Assembly (NCBI RefSeq): GCF_036669915.1
Contig: NC_089322.1
Span: forward strand, 19,082,219 to 19,146,218
Direction: 5' to 3'
Source: Pocillopora verrucosa
Lineage: Eukaryota; Cnidaria; Anthozoa; Scleractinia; Pocilloporidae
DNA length: 64,000 nt
Part shown: positions 42,431 through 57,900 of the stretch, piece by piece
How positions within the stretch are numbered: position 1 is the first letter of the stretch
Layout: the number at the start of each line of letters is the position of its first letter
The notes under the pieces: model-generated
Databases searched by the model: none
What the model was told of the DNA's origin: nothing
What the model saw: only the letters and a program-made list of their open reading frames with translations
Made by a program: the position numbers and the translations under genes

Positions 42431-45400
42431 GCTTTCAAGCATGATAAAAGGTGGGTGAGACTTTGTTGATTCGACTTCATTTTAACATATGATTGGTTGA
42501 AAGGTGAACGCAATTTTTTTTTCACCGCTCCTAAGGCGTTAAAGTAAATTCAAAGTAGTTCCTTTCGCCCTTGAGTGAAAATTGCTTTACCCGGCTGTTT
42601 GGTGTGGCCTTCGACGGTGTGCATAATTGATTCATTTAAATAATCCCTTTATTAGCAAGACCAACGGCGCTGGCGCTAATTTGCTTTAACGACTTTAGAT
42701 CTTTACCGCTGCCTGGAGAAAATAAACCTGGCAGGTTTTGTTGCCTACTCGGCGCAATCAATCAGTCGTGCACAACGATACAATGTTTTAAGCACTCCAG
42801 CCATCTTGCTCAATTTTTTTCCGCTTAGGCCCGACCAGGGGCCCATTGTGATGGGCTCCTGGCCCGATCGATTAACACTTCTCTCCCCCATTTTTTCCCA
42901 AAAAGATCTAAATGGGAACAAAGTTTTTATAAAATCTGGATACGCTGTTTATACGGCAAAATTTAAATATCTAGTTGAAGACTTGATTTTGAACAGAACT
43001 CGCTGTCCAATGTGAACATTGTACCTAAATTGTTTGGGTTGATGGAAAAAACATGTCTATGGCGAACGCGCACACTTAAAGCTTTTCCTAGACGCAGGCT
43101 CCCCCGGTCAATGATTTCCCTTTCATTACATTTTTATCTTTATATCATTTTTTTCCCTTTTATCATAATCTTGATTATTATCATTGCCATAAGTTTCATC
43201 ATTAACGCGACCGACCCCCTACTTCCTTTCAAGAAAAGACAACGGTAAAACAAAACATTACATAACAATGGTTTTGTGTTTCTCTGCCGCTACTACAGCG
43301 TCGTTGTTTGCTAAATTAACACTTGGATTAGGCCTGAAATTTTTTCGATATCGAAGCTGTCCAAAGATCCAACCGATCGCCAACGCTACATGACTAATTG
43401 AAAACACAGGAGGAAAGATTATTTCAGGGAATGTCAAGGAAAGATACATTATTTACCACTGTGGTTGAGTTGGAAACGGAAAAGGTCGAAGAGCATTTTC
43501 TATCAAAGAATTTTAAGTCGATGACAAATCTGTCAGTCATGACTGTTGAATGACTGCAACTTCCCTACCCATCATTTCTGAGGCGTCACATACCCACCAC
43601 GGAAATGCCTTATTCGGCAAGGGTCTGGTCGACATCGTCATTTCCGCAACAATTTTTAAATTATTTCAGTTTTCATTAGAGTGAATATTTGTGCATTTAA
43701 TTATGAAATTAGTTTACTTACTTAAATTTGCTTTTCTGAAAGTTTCTTTTCCACCGATTTCTGAAACTTCCATATATGTATGTATATAAAAATTCGAAAT
43801 TTGTAGACCGCATTGAGTTCAGAGGCTAGTAAATTGTCCTCAGTCGGAAATTGGTTTCTCTACAAATATCGTTCCGGTTTGCATAATAACTCTGTTCTCA
43901 CAATACAGGGCACAACATAATTTGTCATCACTATCTTTGAATTTACATTTTTATTTTAAGGCATTATTGTTGCGATGGCGTTGAGGAGGAAATATTTCTA
44001 TAAATTATTTCATGTGGCATGTAATTTTCTCACTTGTAAACGACACTTTCCCAATAAATGGAAACAAAAAAATACAGAATTATCTCGAATCGTGTCATCG
44101 TTTTTGCGTCTTCACCCGCTCACGTAAAAGGAAAGTGAAAAAATCTTAAGAGTCTGGGAAAGACGTCTGTTTGCCCAAAAATAGGGATTAGGTGGATCTA
44201 TCGAAACGTCAACATGCGACGTCATGATCACGTGATAACAAATAACGCGCCCAGCCTAAATTCCCTACGATCCGAACGTTGATTAGCAGTAAGCAACGAT
44301 TGTTTGTACTAAGAATATCAAAGCTCAGTTGGGTTTGAAGGTTTTTGGCTTCTCCAGACGATTTTTAACTTAGATATTTTATCATTTTGTTGGAAGGTGC
44401 CTTTTTGAAAGGTGAGACACGATAACTGTAAAGATTGTTGATTTGGATGCTGGCATAGCAAGTTAGTTGCAAAGTCGTCTTCACAAATTTGTTGCTCGTT
44501 TGAGTGGAACGATCATACAAATCAGAAGCTTATATTATAGATTTTGGTAACATGTTGTGGATTAGTTTGTTTTTCGTTATCTTCCCTTGGCCATCGATTG
44601 ATAGGAGTGCCGTGAGATAAATTCTTGAGTTAGTTATTCCCGATTTAGCTTTAAATTTGGCCGATTTGCGTTTCGAACAACTATGCAGCTGTGAAACTAG
44701 AGGTTTCAAAATCGGGAAGGATTACCATTACTTAGGGAGACAGAATCGCAATTTTTTTTTCAATAAATGACCAAGTTTCAAGTTACATCGTAAGCTGCCC
44801 TTGTTGATAACTTATACGAAGAATATTTTTCTAGTGTGAAATTGGAACGCAGATATACTTCCAAAGCCTACTATTGAAATTACCAACGTGGGTATGAGTC
44901 ATCCGCTTGGAACACTCGATCAAAATATGACATCTCTTTTCTAAATGCGATTTCTTCGCTTGGTAGACATAAAAAGTAATTGTGGTGGATTTTGGTGGTG
45001 GATTTTGATGGCGGTGCTGCAATTAAACGTTTTCCAGCAGAGGTTAACTTTCGCTTCAATTTTCCAAATTCAAATGTAGTAATCGAGTTTGTGTTTTCGT
45101 GCCTCGAACAATTGCCAACGTCCGTCTTAAGTGCATTGACAGATGTTGGATGTGAATGATTTGATCAAGTAACCATGGCTGAATGGTAGCGGACTGTTTT
45201 GGTACCGTCGATTTCGATTTTATTCGTGCATTAACGTTCTTTAGCGTCTTTTTATTATCTACATGTAGTGCTTGCTGGATTTCACTTTTCGTTGTCGAAC
45301 ATAATATTCTTTTTTGAATTTACTTTTGAATGTGACTTGGGTGCTTCCATTGTGTACTAAAATACAATGTAGTGTACTTCTCGGGCAGCTTTTCAGTGAA

Positions 45401-45910
45401 AATGTAACGAAATGTTGTCGGCAATTTGTCCGGAACACTTTGCGTGTCTCTGAGCATATTTTTGTTAACTAAACGTGACAGTGAGGCCTCCTGCTGTCTT
45501 CGTACTTACATTGTTGTTTTGAATATTGCAACGTATTTAACCACCGGCTGACCTCCGGAAAACACTGTTACACTTCAAAGGACGAAGGAAACATTCGAGT
45601 GTTCTTGTGCCTTCCTTACTCAACTCTTAATACAGGTCAAGAAACCCAATCACCAAATCATAATGCCGGTTTTGGTTCGACTGTTGCAGTGAAGATACCA
45701 CCTGGTTATTTTCTTATGTGGATTGGATGTATCTTCTTTCCCTTTTGAACTCCAGTCAACCGGATCGGATAGTTTATGAAACAGCAAGGAACCGATTTCT
45801 CCAGGATATCATTCTCTGCCTCTGGATTAATTGCACATATTTATTTAAGTGTACAAATCTACATATATATGACAGCTCAACGTTAAGGTGAACGTTGTTT
45901 TTTCTTGTAG

Positions 45911-45933
45911 GCACAAGTCATCAATCCTCCACA
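45911..45933 (+). other. 5' UTR part of L1CAM-type exon 1
   Basis: Follows the acceptor TTTTTTCTTGTAG at 45910 and leads to ATG at 45934, so the gene has at least one upstream non-coding exon. Confidence 0.6.
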
Positions 45934-48900
45934 ATGCGGTGTTTGGGTTTATTACTTTGGATTTTTAGCATCGCAACTCTGGCAAATGGTAATTTTTGTT
46001 GATTCTAATAAATTTGCAACTGATAAAGGAACTTAATTTACATTTTTGTGTGGATTACAGCCTGTACCTTTCACTTTTTTACTCTACTTTACCAAAATAG
46101 GTGTCAATTATCATATGAGTTTTGTAGACCAATTCTTATGTGCCAGTTATCAAATAGTGTTGCGAATGGAATAGAGTCTAGAATAGGGTAATTTGGTATT
46201 ATCAACTGAGTTGATACTGTAAAGAGTTTTAAAGCTGACATTTTGGACGTGAGTCCTTGGTCATTTGCTTTGAAAAAGGGCTAATTACACTTGAAACATC
46301 AGCTTTAAAACTCTTTACAGTGGCCAATTTACATTATCAACTCAGTTGATGATACTAAGTTACCCTGTTATACTCTCCCACCAACACAGCACCATAGTTT
46401 CTTTAGAAACTTATCTCCTTTATTTGGTGTTTAAAATAGTTGGATTCAGTCGCACCTTGTGGGGACTGGGCTGGGTGGTCTGGCTCATTGAGACTGCAAA
46501 AGAATATTAATGGACATAGATAAATCTGAAAGATAATATGTACCATTTAATCAATGTTATGCAAGTAAAAATACATTCTCATATCATTTTGTGTAAACTG
46601 CTAATATTGAAATGCATTGAGTAATTACAGTGCTTGTAGGAATAAAAATTGTGCAGATTTGTGTTTCATTACATGTGGTTTGATTGATGGAAAAAAAGTT
46701 GTTATGAATCTTGTATGTGACTAAGTGATATTCATAAAGGAAAGGAAAGCACCAAAGATGCAAGTCTGGATAATAAAAAAAAAATAGGGAATCATGGTCT
46801 GGATAAGCAAGGTTTGATTGTACAATTTATGGAAATAGTTTTGTTTAGCTCTCACAGCATGGTGGCTCTTGCTTTTTAACCCTTAACCTCCCAGGAGTGA
46901 TTAACATGTAATTTCTCCCTATAATATTCATACATTATCCAGCAAACAGGTAATGAGAATACTCAGAAGCTGTGATCTTGATCTAACGCCAAATTCTTTC
47001 AAGTAACATATAAGGAACTGTGTAACAGCTAGAGGGGAGAGTTGACAATCAGGTCTTGGGAGTTTAAGGGTTTAGCAATACCAAGATGACAAGGACTTTT
47101 GTGAGGAAACAGAGAGAAAAAGTTCGCCATTCGTGGTGGCTTTGAAATGGTATTTGACTGAGATAACTTTTTGGTATTGAATCAATGGATACTCATTGTG
47201 GGTGCTTTTGTGATTTCAGGTCAAAGTGTATCGCAGCCACAATCTCCCCCCCCCAGAATTGTAAATTTCTTGACAGGGAATTTGCTCAAGCCAGAAGACG
47301 TCAAGTTTGGCAAGGAATTTAATGCTGCTAAGAACTGGGGCTTCAAACTCCCATGTGATGCACAGGGTGCCAACAAATTAGAATGGAGATGGCAGCAGAA
47401 TGGAACTGATATAATTTTTCCTAATGGCCAATATAAGCTTAACGATGATGGTTCATTGACTGGAAATTTCCTTACAGCTAAAAATAGTGGGAATTACCAG
47501 TGTTTTGTTAAGGACCCCACAACCAACAAAGAAACATTCAGTAGAAAGGTGCAAGTAGCAGTAACATGTAAGTGACAACCATTTGCTATTGATCAGGTGC
47601 TGTAATTAAATTTCAGTCTCAGATGAGTGACAGGGCAAAACTTCTAATCAAAAAAGATACACAGAGGAAGGGGGCTGAGGAAATGTTTTTATGAGGCATA
47701 CATGTAAGCATCTGATTAGGGTCCTGACCATAGTTTTTTGTCAAGCTGACAAATGGTTACATGAACTCTCCTGAATAGTGCTGTTGTAACATACAATTTT
47801 GTACTGCTGCCATAATTTGTCAATTTTTTGCATGAAAGTATTTAAAGCAGGAGTAAAAACCCTCTGATCAGAATTTGGGAAAGTTTGTGGCAGCTGGTAT
47901 CAGATTTAAAACTGAAAATGATTGGTATTTTAAGACTCACATTTTCCCTCATATCATGCAGTTTGCCTGCTGTTTCTTGGAGTTCTTATGTCGACCTTTG
48001 CTCTGATTGAATACTATGTTTGCTTTGGTTCTTGTTTTTCAAAAATCAAGCCTATTTTTTTTTTGGTTCCTCGTCACCACACAGAAATTGTTGAGAAAAG
48101 TGACATATTCTTGAACAGGTGTGAATGTGTACTCAAATGTTCAGCTCTACACGTACTTTGTGGAGTTGTTTGACAGTTAATGATAGGACTCTTCCTTTCC
48201 TTTAGATGTTGAAGATTTTGCTAATAAAGACCCCATCCGGTTGAGCGTGACTCTTGGAGATCCTTTGAAAATTGATTGCCCGCCAAATGGTGGAAGTTAT
48301 GGTGCTTCATATACCTGGGCAAATAAAGACAACATTCAGCTTAACAGAGATGGACATATAGCGATAACCCCAGTTGGTACACTGCATATCATGTTTCTAA
48401 CTCAAGCTGATGTGGACAAAATCTCAGAATTAAAAGGAATTGCTTGTACCATTGTTGCAGCAAATTCTATCTTCGAATCTGGCCTTGTGACTTTGGATCC
48501 TCAAGGTGAAAATTGTTATTAAAATATTAACGTCTTCCTAATTTTTTGTTTTAATGTTCTCTATGCTCTACTGGCATGTGCAGAGCTCAGCTTACTAATC
48601 ATAGCTTACTAGCTTACTTATACATATTGCCATCTCGTCTTTAAAATTCTATGTATACTTACAGGCTCAGATAAATATTTTTAAAAAAGCAGCAATCCAA
48701 AAAAATACTGTACAGGTGTGAGATCAAACTCAGAAGCACCACAAACTGACAGAGTATAGCATAATAATATTAGGTAGAACTGGACTGAGTGTTTCATGAA
48801 GGAGGTCAATTTCTGATTATACTCCTCCTTCGATGGAGAACTAAAAAATTTTTCATGTGCATAATGGGAATGAACATGATAAATGTTAAGCCTGGTGATT

Positions 48901-51900
48901 TATATGAATGAGATAGGCATGTTCGGAGAAATAAAAGATGCAGTGGCCTAGCCCACCTTGAGTGTCCTGTAATACAGTGGTAAAGCAATCAAAAGTACTA
49001 ATCTAAAGTCATAGCACTCCGAGTTCCTTTTTTTCTGAATAATTATTCCTGAGTCATTCACTGAATACATCACTAAGTTAATATTATCATTGTCATTATC
49101 ATTTTTGTCATTATTTTTATCACCAATTCTGTCGGCATATATTGTAGTTTTAGTGTCGATCATTATTGTTTGTAGTTTTATTCATTTCTTTTATGAATAG
49201 GGAAGTGATCTTCACAGTAATAAAGTAGTGAAAGCAATATATTTTTCTCAGGCCTTATCTTCATTTCAGTAACTGCTTAATATGTAGTGTTAATTTCTGC
49301 CAAGATGGATTTCACATTCATTTCTTTATCCGTGATTCATGCTTATGATTTTTTTATATCTACAGTCATTTATTTCTCTTACGTTTGATATTTAGCTGGA
49401 TCTGTGCAAGAAAAAGCACCTTCCTGGGAATCATCTTCATTGTCAAAAAGTTCGGAGATAGCTGTTGAGGGAAGAAACAAGACCCTTTACTGTCTGGCCC
49501 TTGGAAGGTGATTTGTAGTTATTGATAGTTTTCTGAAAAAGATCTTTAAACTATTTCAATCCAATGGCTCTGATATCAATTGTTGCCAATTATTTTTTTT
49601 TTGTGACAGATTTGCTAATCACTTTCTGTACCTCAGGGTTAAAGGTCTTTTTAACCCTTTAACTCCCACAAGTGACCAAGACAGAATTTCTCCTTACAAT
49701 ATCTATACAAAATCAACCAGATAAGTGATGAGAATGAAGAAAATTATCAATTTTGGGATAATTAGTTGATCCAATACTAAACTCTCTGAACTAACATTAT
49801 AAGAATTGTATGGCTGACAGTAAGGAGAATTACAAACTTGGTCTGGGAGGTAAATAGTTAACTGCTCAGGTTTTTTTGCTGGTGAAGCTGGTGGTGCCGT
49901 TGTGCAGCAGTAATTTGTGGATTTTTGTGTTCTTGGTGACATCTAGAGCTCTATAGTGTAATTTAAATGACTGGAACTGCTTTTCCCACAGAGATCCATA
50001 TTTTGTTCTGCCAAGATTGTCCACAATTTTTGTACTCTCCAAGATGTAATCTTCAGATAACTTTTCCATACTGAATTTAACCTTTTAAATTTGAGTGATT
50101 GAACATGTAACTTCTTCCTTTAATAACCATACAATCTCCACTGTGTAGGTTAGGTGAATACTCAGACATTTCTGGTAGAAGTTGTTGTCTTGATTGAACT
50201 TATTTTCACGAAAATGTGTAAGAGCTAGAGAGTAGAATTAACAATCAGATGTTAAGTATCCAGTGAGTTGTTTTTGTCTTTCTAATAATCAATATTTTAT
50301 CTTTGAAAACTTCAAGGCCTGCCCCAAAGATAACCTGGAAGAAAAATGGTCAGCAAATTATAAATGGGGAAAATAACTACGACATTCCAGACCTGTTCTT
50401 TGGACGACAATTGACCATCATGAATGTAAAGAAAGACAAACACGAATCTCCACAGTACTCATGTGAGGCAGAGAATAAAATGAACAGTGGAAACCCTTTG
50501 AAACACAACATAGAGCTGAAAGTTGAAGGTAAGCATAATAATGTACTTGGAAAAAAGTCCTATAATTTGGTAAATACTTCCAATTAGATCCTGCTGTCAC
50601 AAAGGTGTTTACCTACAGTAGCATCATCTAAGCGCATGCATTGACCAATGAGAGCTTGCATACTTTCTTCAATATTTTAAAAAGCTTTACAAGCTGTGAC
50701 CATCTTCGTGGCAGTGGCAGGATGTCAAACAGTTTGCAACAAATTCTGCAGCAGAAGTCACAAATTTGCTGACCTGTATGTTTGATAATAGTGTCCATTT
50801 AGCAGTTTATGCTTCTTTTGTTATGTGTTGGTATGGTTTATTAATGTTGAGGTGAAGACCAAGAAATTTCTGTCAGTACTGTAAGCTAATGGAGAAATTT
50901 TTACTCTCTTTTTTCCTTTTTTTGGTTAGCTGCTCCACGTTGGCGTCTCAAAGCTCCTGCAGAGAAGTTAGAGGTGGATATTCAAGGAAACGGGACGTTG
51001 CTTTGTGATGTATATGCTGATCCTGTGCCATCTTTCTCGTGGTATAAAGATGGAACAAGGATTGTGTCATCAAAGTAAGTAAATGCTATCTGGACTGGGA
51101 GCTTTTATACTCGAGCATGCACTGTATAGAGGAGGAGCCTTTCCTACATATGTACATGTAGAGTTCTTGTACACTGTGATGATTCAGCTAGTGTATCTGT
51201 TCCTATAGGTGCCCCCTTTATGGAATGAGGGGTCATGGATTGAATTTTTGGTCCTTTATAAGTGCCCCCTGTTCTAATAGGTGCCCCTATTAAGCAAGCA
51301 CCTTCATCCCAATAGGCACCCCTTTTCCAATAAGCACCCCTATTATGTTTCCTAGATAACACTGTAATATTACAACTGTACATTCCCTACCATTATGGTG
51401 TGAATACTCACTGTAAATTTGTTAATCTTAAAGTTTCTGCTTCTGTTGCTTTTTAATTAAACATCAAAGCTTTGTTTCACACATTGTTTTGTTTCTCCAA
51501 GAAAAAAGGAACAAGTATCTTGTCCTTAATAAGTGCTCTGTTTCAAATAAGCCCCATATGGTACACATGTGCGAGGTGCACATGTACAATGTACCTCAAG
51601 AAAATGAGGGCCCTGGGCACTAGATTGAATCAACACAGTATACCAATTCATCTAAATTTCCTGATCCAGACAGGATGTTACTGAAATAATTTGTAGGACT
51701 GCATTACAGTTTTGTGTGCATTGTAGCTCAATCATTCAGACCAAAGTGAATTCTCTTAAAGAGGGAAAATTAATTTTTAAGGAAATTTCTCCAAAATTAA
51801 AAATTGATTTAAAATTTAAAGTCTCCTAAATTACCTGACTTAGACAGGAGGGTACAGAAAGTTACATTTTTAATGGATGCTTTTATTTTTATAGTTTTAT

Positions 51901-54887
51901 TTGATTATGATTCATTGCGTCCAAGTTAGTGACTTCCTTTTGTGGGGGAAGAGTTAGAGTTTAGAACTGTAGTCACAACCGTGCATCATTCATCAGTGTT
52001 GTGAAGAGGTTTCCCTTCCTTTGGCAAACAAAAATGCTTACCTTGTAACATGAACATTTTGGGTAAAACTCAATGTTTTTTTGTTCTTTGGTTTGTTGGT
52101 TTTTTTTTTTTTTTTTAGTGCAAATTTGCAGTTTGGGTAACATTTCTGCTTGGCTCCAGTTTCTGGACTTTTCTCATTTGTGGACTGACCGAGTATAGAA
52201 GTGATGAGATTATTTGAAAAAAGTTAACTCACATCTTATCTTGAATTCCACAGTACTAATGTCAAAATAGAAAATGAAAAGTTGAGGATTGAAAATGCTC
52301 GAATGCAGGAAGATGGTGTTTACCAGTGTGTTGCAGAAAACGTCCATGGTATGGTTGTGTCATCTACTTGGATTTATATCCGCGGTGAGTAGCTTATTGT
52401 CCTGACTCTTTTGGATACATTTTGAAAGATGCTGACAAGGAGAATATGTTTAACAATCAAGAGCTCCTTCAGTTTGTGATCATTTCCTTTATTCTCATGA
52501 CCTCAATGCGTGATTCATGGGTGGTATTGCGAGGAGAAATTAGCGTTGATAGCCTCTTAAAATTTTCTGTCCGTCTTCTTACCTTAAGATAATTTTAAAA
52601 AATCAGTTTGTTTTATTTTCAGAATTTTACTACCATAGAGCAAACGATTCGTATTTGAGGACTGTATCGTATGCTTCGACTGCAAACCAATCTGTTTGTA
52701 TCATTTCTAAACCAAGTTACTCAAACTCCTTTTTGGGTCTTATAACCTTTTACACCCTAACATCAATCTGTACGTTCTCCATACTGTTGTCTTGACATTG
52801 CCTAAGGTGCTGACAAGGAGACTCTGTTAAACAATCAAAAGCTTAAGTTGGCGATCATTTCATTCATTCCCATGACTTACATGAGTGATTCAGGGTGAAA
52901 TTAGATGTTACTCACGCGTAGGGGTACAAAGGGTTTTCGAAATGAAATTTATACATTTAAATGATTGTGATTTTCAATGTTTTTTCAGCTAAAAAACCAA
53001 CGTTTGACCCAACTAGTGGTCCGTTTTACCTGTTCAAGAATAGTCAAGGCGTTCTTAAATGCGAACCAGAAGCAGCACCTCCTCCAACCTTCAAGTGGTA
53101 CAGGAAGGGTACGGAGCTCACAACAGGCGGGCGCTACACAGTTCAGAAGGATGGCGTCTTGTTGATCAATGATGTTACTGAAGATGATGCGGGCAATTAT
53201 CGTTGTGTAGCCGAGAACTTCTTGGATAAGGCTGAATATAATGGAGTAGCGACTGTTTATGGTAAGAAAAACAGTATACTACTACACAGTGCCGTAGGAC
53301 CGCTCTCGATTATCGCCCCACGAATTACACGTGCATCAAGCCGTGTTTTCGTGGGAATTGTGCGCGCTTTCATTCGCGTGTAGGGGAGTGGTACGCGTTT
53401 GGTGGCTGAATTACATACAAATGTAGTCAATCAATCCTTAATTCCAATGAGGGCTGTAAGAAGCCTTTCTATACTCGAACAGGAAGGAAAAAGGGTTTTT
53501 TTTGTTTTAAGGAAGAATTTTAAGGAAGTTTGAAGGGGAAGTTTGGAAAGGGGTATCTGCGGCAACCTTGACGCCAACAGCCTGTAATTATTAAACGCGG
53601 AAAATAGCCAATTTTCATTTTGCGCAAAGGAAGAATTGAAGCAATTTTAGTTCTGTTGATCTAACCTTGTCAATTCCAAGATCTCAATGATAATTCTCCT
53701 TACAGTATGCCATACAATTTTTATGTTGTTAGTTTTAAGAATTTGGTACTGGGTCAACTCGTAATTCCCCAATTGACATTTTTCTTTATTCTCATCACGT
53801 GCCTGCTTGATGTTGTATCGGTATTGCGAGGAGAAGTTATTTGTTGGTCACTCATGGGAGTTAAAGGGTTAATCTGTTATTTTCTTTACTACAGAAAGAA
53901 CAAGAATTACAGTGCGACCGGAGGACAAGATTGTTCCGGAACGCGTCAATATCGACCTTCGTTGCCGCGCAGAGTTCGATAAAAGACTGGAACTAAAGTA
54001 CTACTGGAAGAGAGATGATGCAATTATTAAATTCAACTCCAAGATGGAATGGCTGGAAGGAGAAAACGTTTTAAAAATCTCCGATATAAGTGTTAACGAT
54101 GCTGGCGTTTACACCTGTGTCGCTTACACACCTGAACCTAAGAAGTCGGAAGACCAGGCGTCAGCCACAGTTAACATTAAAGGTTTGTTCTTATCAATGC
54201 ATCGATCAATTCTAAGCTTCAACTTCCCCCCTACCCCCCCGTAAACTCCCTTCCCCCCCCCCCGGCCGAGCATTTTAACTTCTGAATAAAGATTCGTCAG
54301 ATTTCCGCCATGCAAGAATGAGATCTTTTCCTGTTAAATAGCTAAGGCGTTTCTCGAAGTTTGCACGATCCCCAGAACAAATTCTGAACATAGAATCAAT
54401 TCACTCATCGAAACACGTCTCTGGTACATGAAACTCAGTTATGCATTTAGTTGCACTTTAAAGTGGGAGCTGTTTCAATTTTCTTTGTGGTATTTCAATT
54501 CTTTTAGTATTTTTGTTAGTGGCACCTGTGGTACTGGTAGCCAGCTAAGAAAGGCAGAACAATCGACGGTTTTTGCGGGCCACTGATTGGTCAATTTAGC
54601 GGGCTTATTTCGTTGAATGGCCCGCTGAATTGGTTTGGTTTTTTTTTTTTTTAATTGAACTAAATTGATTTTTTTTATCTGAAAATTTCCCCCTCTGTTT
54701 GAACCAGTGAATGTAGTAGATATCTTTCAAACATATTGTGCCAAGCGGGAAAAAACTCAATCCGTAACTACTAGAACAGACCTCGAACTCGGTTGACAAG
54801 AGGTTTCTATTTGCAGATTTGGAATCAGCCAATTTTCGCTATCTCTGTTGATAACACTAAATTACCCTGTTATACTCTCCCGCCGAA

Positions 54888-54918
<31 letters not shown>

Positions 54919-57900
54919 TCCTTTATTCATTTTTTTTTCCTTCAGGAGTTCCATTTCCTCCAACCAACCTCGAAATAAATAAGGAAACGTGCATCAATCG
55001 GACAACAGTACTCAAATGGACAACCAGCGCTTCAAATGATGCTCCCATTCTACACTTCCTGATTGAACAGGAATCGAATCATGAACCAGATGTGTTCATT
55101 TTCCTCCACAATGTAACAAATCCTAATGCAACATCTGTCGTGCTTAACCTTACTGGCTGGTCGACCTTGCGCTTCCGCATGAGAGCTGTGAACAGCTTTG
55201 GCCCAAGTCGCCCTAGTTTACCCACAGGGGCTGGAATTTGTAGAACATCTCAGTCAGGTGTGTTTGTGTTTCTGTGTGCTAGTCAAACGTAGGGCATGCG
55301 CGAGGGGATCAATTTTGGGCGCCTGGGCGCCAATTTCCCGCGCTAAGTTTCTAAGTACAACATACCAAGCCACAACTGCTGTTTCGCTAGATAGAAACCT
55401 GTAAAAGGAAACAGAAGAGGGGAAAAAGGAAAACTCTAGAATTTTCAAACACAAAACTTATTCAAATACGGGTATCCTGTTAATTGACCATTTTGTTTTG
55501 AGCTTTACCAAAAAAGTTATTATGCTTCACATACATCGTGATTTGATGGCTTGTGTGGTTGTATGTACAGGATTTTGCGCAATAGCGATGATTTAATGAC
55601 CTACTACATCAGCATCCTGCGTTGAAAATGTCAATTTGTTTTAAAATTAAGTTCAAACTAATATGTACTTAACTAAATAACTTTGCATTCGAACAAGTTA
55701 AGTGTTCTCTTCTCTCTTGCTTTTGTATCCTTAACCCTTTACATCCTAACATCAGAATGCAAAATCTTCATAATCTTCTCTATACATTTCCCAAGGTGCT
55801 GACAGGGAGAATTTGTTTAACAATCAAGAGCTTCTTTAGTTGGTGATCATTTCCTTTATTCTCGGATTCGGGGATGATGTGCGGAGAAATTAGGAGCTAA
55901 TCACTCTTAGGGGTTAAAAGGTTAAGCGCAGGTTTTCTTTGGCATCTGACCGCTGTGTAGATGCTCCTCAAGGCGCATATGCTCCCTTGTAGCTTGTGCT
56001 TCGTGTGATTTTCGTCTAGAGTGCGATTAATGGTGCAGAGGTACTGTAGATAATTATACAGCACCTTGAATTAGGCAAGAAAGAAAAATAAATAGATATT
56101 GATCCATGTCTGCTTTCCTTACAGCTCCAGAGAAATTCCCAGAGAACTTGCGTGGAGTACCAAAGAAGGCCGGTGAACTTGATATTGCTTGGACGGTAAG
56201 TACCTTTTGATTGGCCGAATCTCACTACGTGACCTGAAAATAATTGCTTATAGATGATATTTTGCCCATACACTTCGCGGTTTTCTGGAAGTGTGAGGGT
56301 CCAACTCGCTGTAGCTCATACAATTTCGAACTGGCAAGTGGACAAGTTTTTTGTCAGGCCACCGACAAATTTTGTATCGCACAAGAAGCGCAATTGGTCG
56401 CACCAAAAGATAACTGGTAAATTGTGACCTCAATTTCTCTTTGGACCAAGAAATTGCTGCTTTGTAAATTCCTTCAATGGTATTGCAATAATTGCACGAT
56501 TTTTCACGAGTATTTTTTACATTAAAGTAGGCGGCTAAAATGTGAAGACTAACCGGTGTTTTTGGACGGATTGATTGATTTCAATTGAGTGTAGAAAGTA
56601 TTCCTAGATTGCATCATTATTTGCTCTACTTAGCACCATGATTGGTCACTAGAAAGCGCAACAAAAAATTCGCGTCATAGACACTTTAAAGGTGTATTGA
56701 CAGTTATGATTACTTTGGTTCTAGTTTTACGACATTCAATCGAAAAGTTATACATTTTAGAGCTTGCACCGTTTTCATCTGAACTGAAATAGTAGTCAGT
56801 ATTTGTAAGAAATCATTTTAAATTGACAGCCTATGCCGAAGGTCTATTGGAACGGTCCTGGGTTTTACTATATATTGGAGTACAGAAAAGTCGTAGAACC
56901 AGCGAATGAAGATTCTCCTGATCAATGGAAAAACGTCAGACTGCCTGATCAAGCTTCAACCTTTAAAGTCGACAATCCTGGGTACTATGAGCTTTGGGAG
57001 TTTAGAATTCGCGCCGGAAACAACTTGGGCCCAGGACCCTTCAGCGCCATCGAACGATCCCGTTCTGGCCAAGATCCACCTGAGGGACAACCAAAGAACG
57101 TAGCGGTGCAGATTGTACAGGCACGCAGTGCGAAGCTTTCATGGGAGCCTGTTGCTGCCCCGTCCAGAGGAAGTGTCGATGGATATAGGGTAAGGGACTT
57201 AAAACACTTAAATCCCAAGATCTAATAGTTAATTCTGTCCTCAAGCTGCTACCATATCCTTATAAATTAGTTACGAGAATTTGGTGTTGGATCATGATGA
57301 CAACCTTGCCTGAAACGAACCTGATAATTTCTGAAGTGGAAAGAATAAAAGATATTTTAACAATCTTTAAACAGATTCACATTACGTAGATTTACTTAAA
57401 TGTTGAATGAAACTTGATTGTGTCGACTCGAAACTCCACCCTCGATTGTTAAGAAGTTCGAGAATCGAAATTTAAGTTGCGAGGTTCGATTATCGTTGAC
57501 TGTGAAAAAGTTAATCGCGCGTCAAGTTCTATGTATCTCGATTCGATAATATTTCAAATACCTCCAAACATTTTTAAACTTTACCTAAGCTTCGATAATC
57601 AAAGTTTCGAGGAACATGAATTCATGATCCATTGGGTCTCAAGTCCTGAGCGTTGATTCTCGAGTCTCGAGGAACTTTTAACTAACATCTGAGCAGCACT
57701 GCAGTTCCCTTGATAATCTCTGGAGGTTTCTTTCTTATCTTTTCTCGTGTTAAAAATTTGCAGATTTTTTACTGGGGCACAAGCCTCCTGGCAAATGCAA
57801 GGAGAAGGAGACGAGCCATTCCAAGCTATGCGAACTCTACTGATGTCAAGGGGCGAACAACTTCTGAAACGACAGTTTTCGACCTGAAACCCTACACCTC

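Larger units (their letters stand above)
39764..45933. other. Long intergenic region upstream of the L1CAM-type gene
   Basis: About 6 kb without a supported coding exon. It holds a G tract at 40215-40240, an AATAAA at 40421-40426 that may end the amine oxidase transcript, the SINE-like element at 42080-42430, and a CACGTG near 44229. An acceptor (TTTCTTGTAG) at 45910 just before the L1CAM-type start codon shows that an untranslated first exon lies somewhere in this stretch. Confidence 0.5.
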
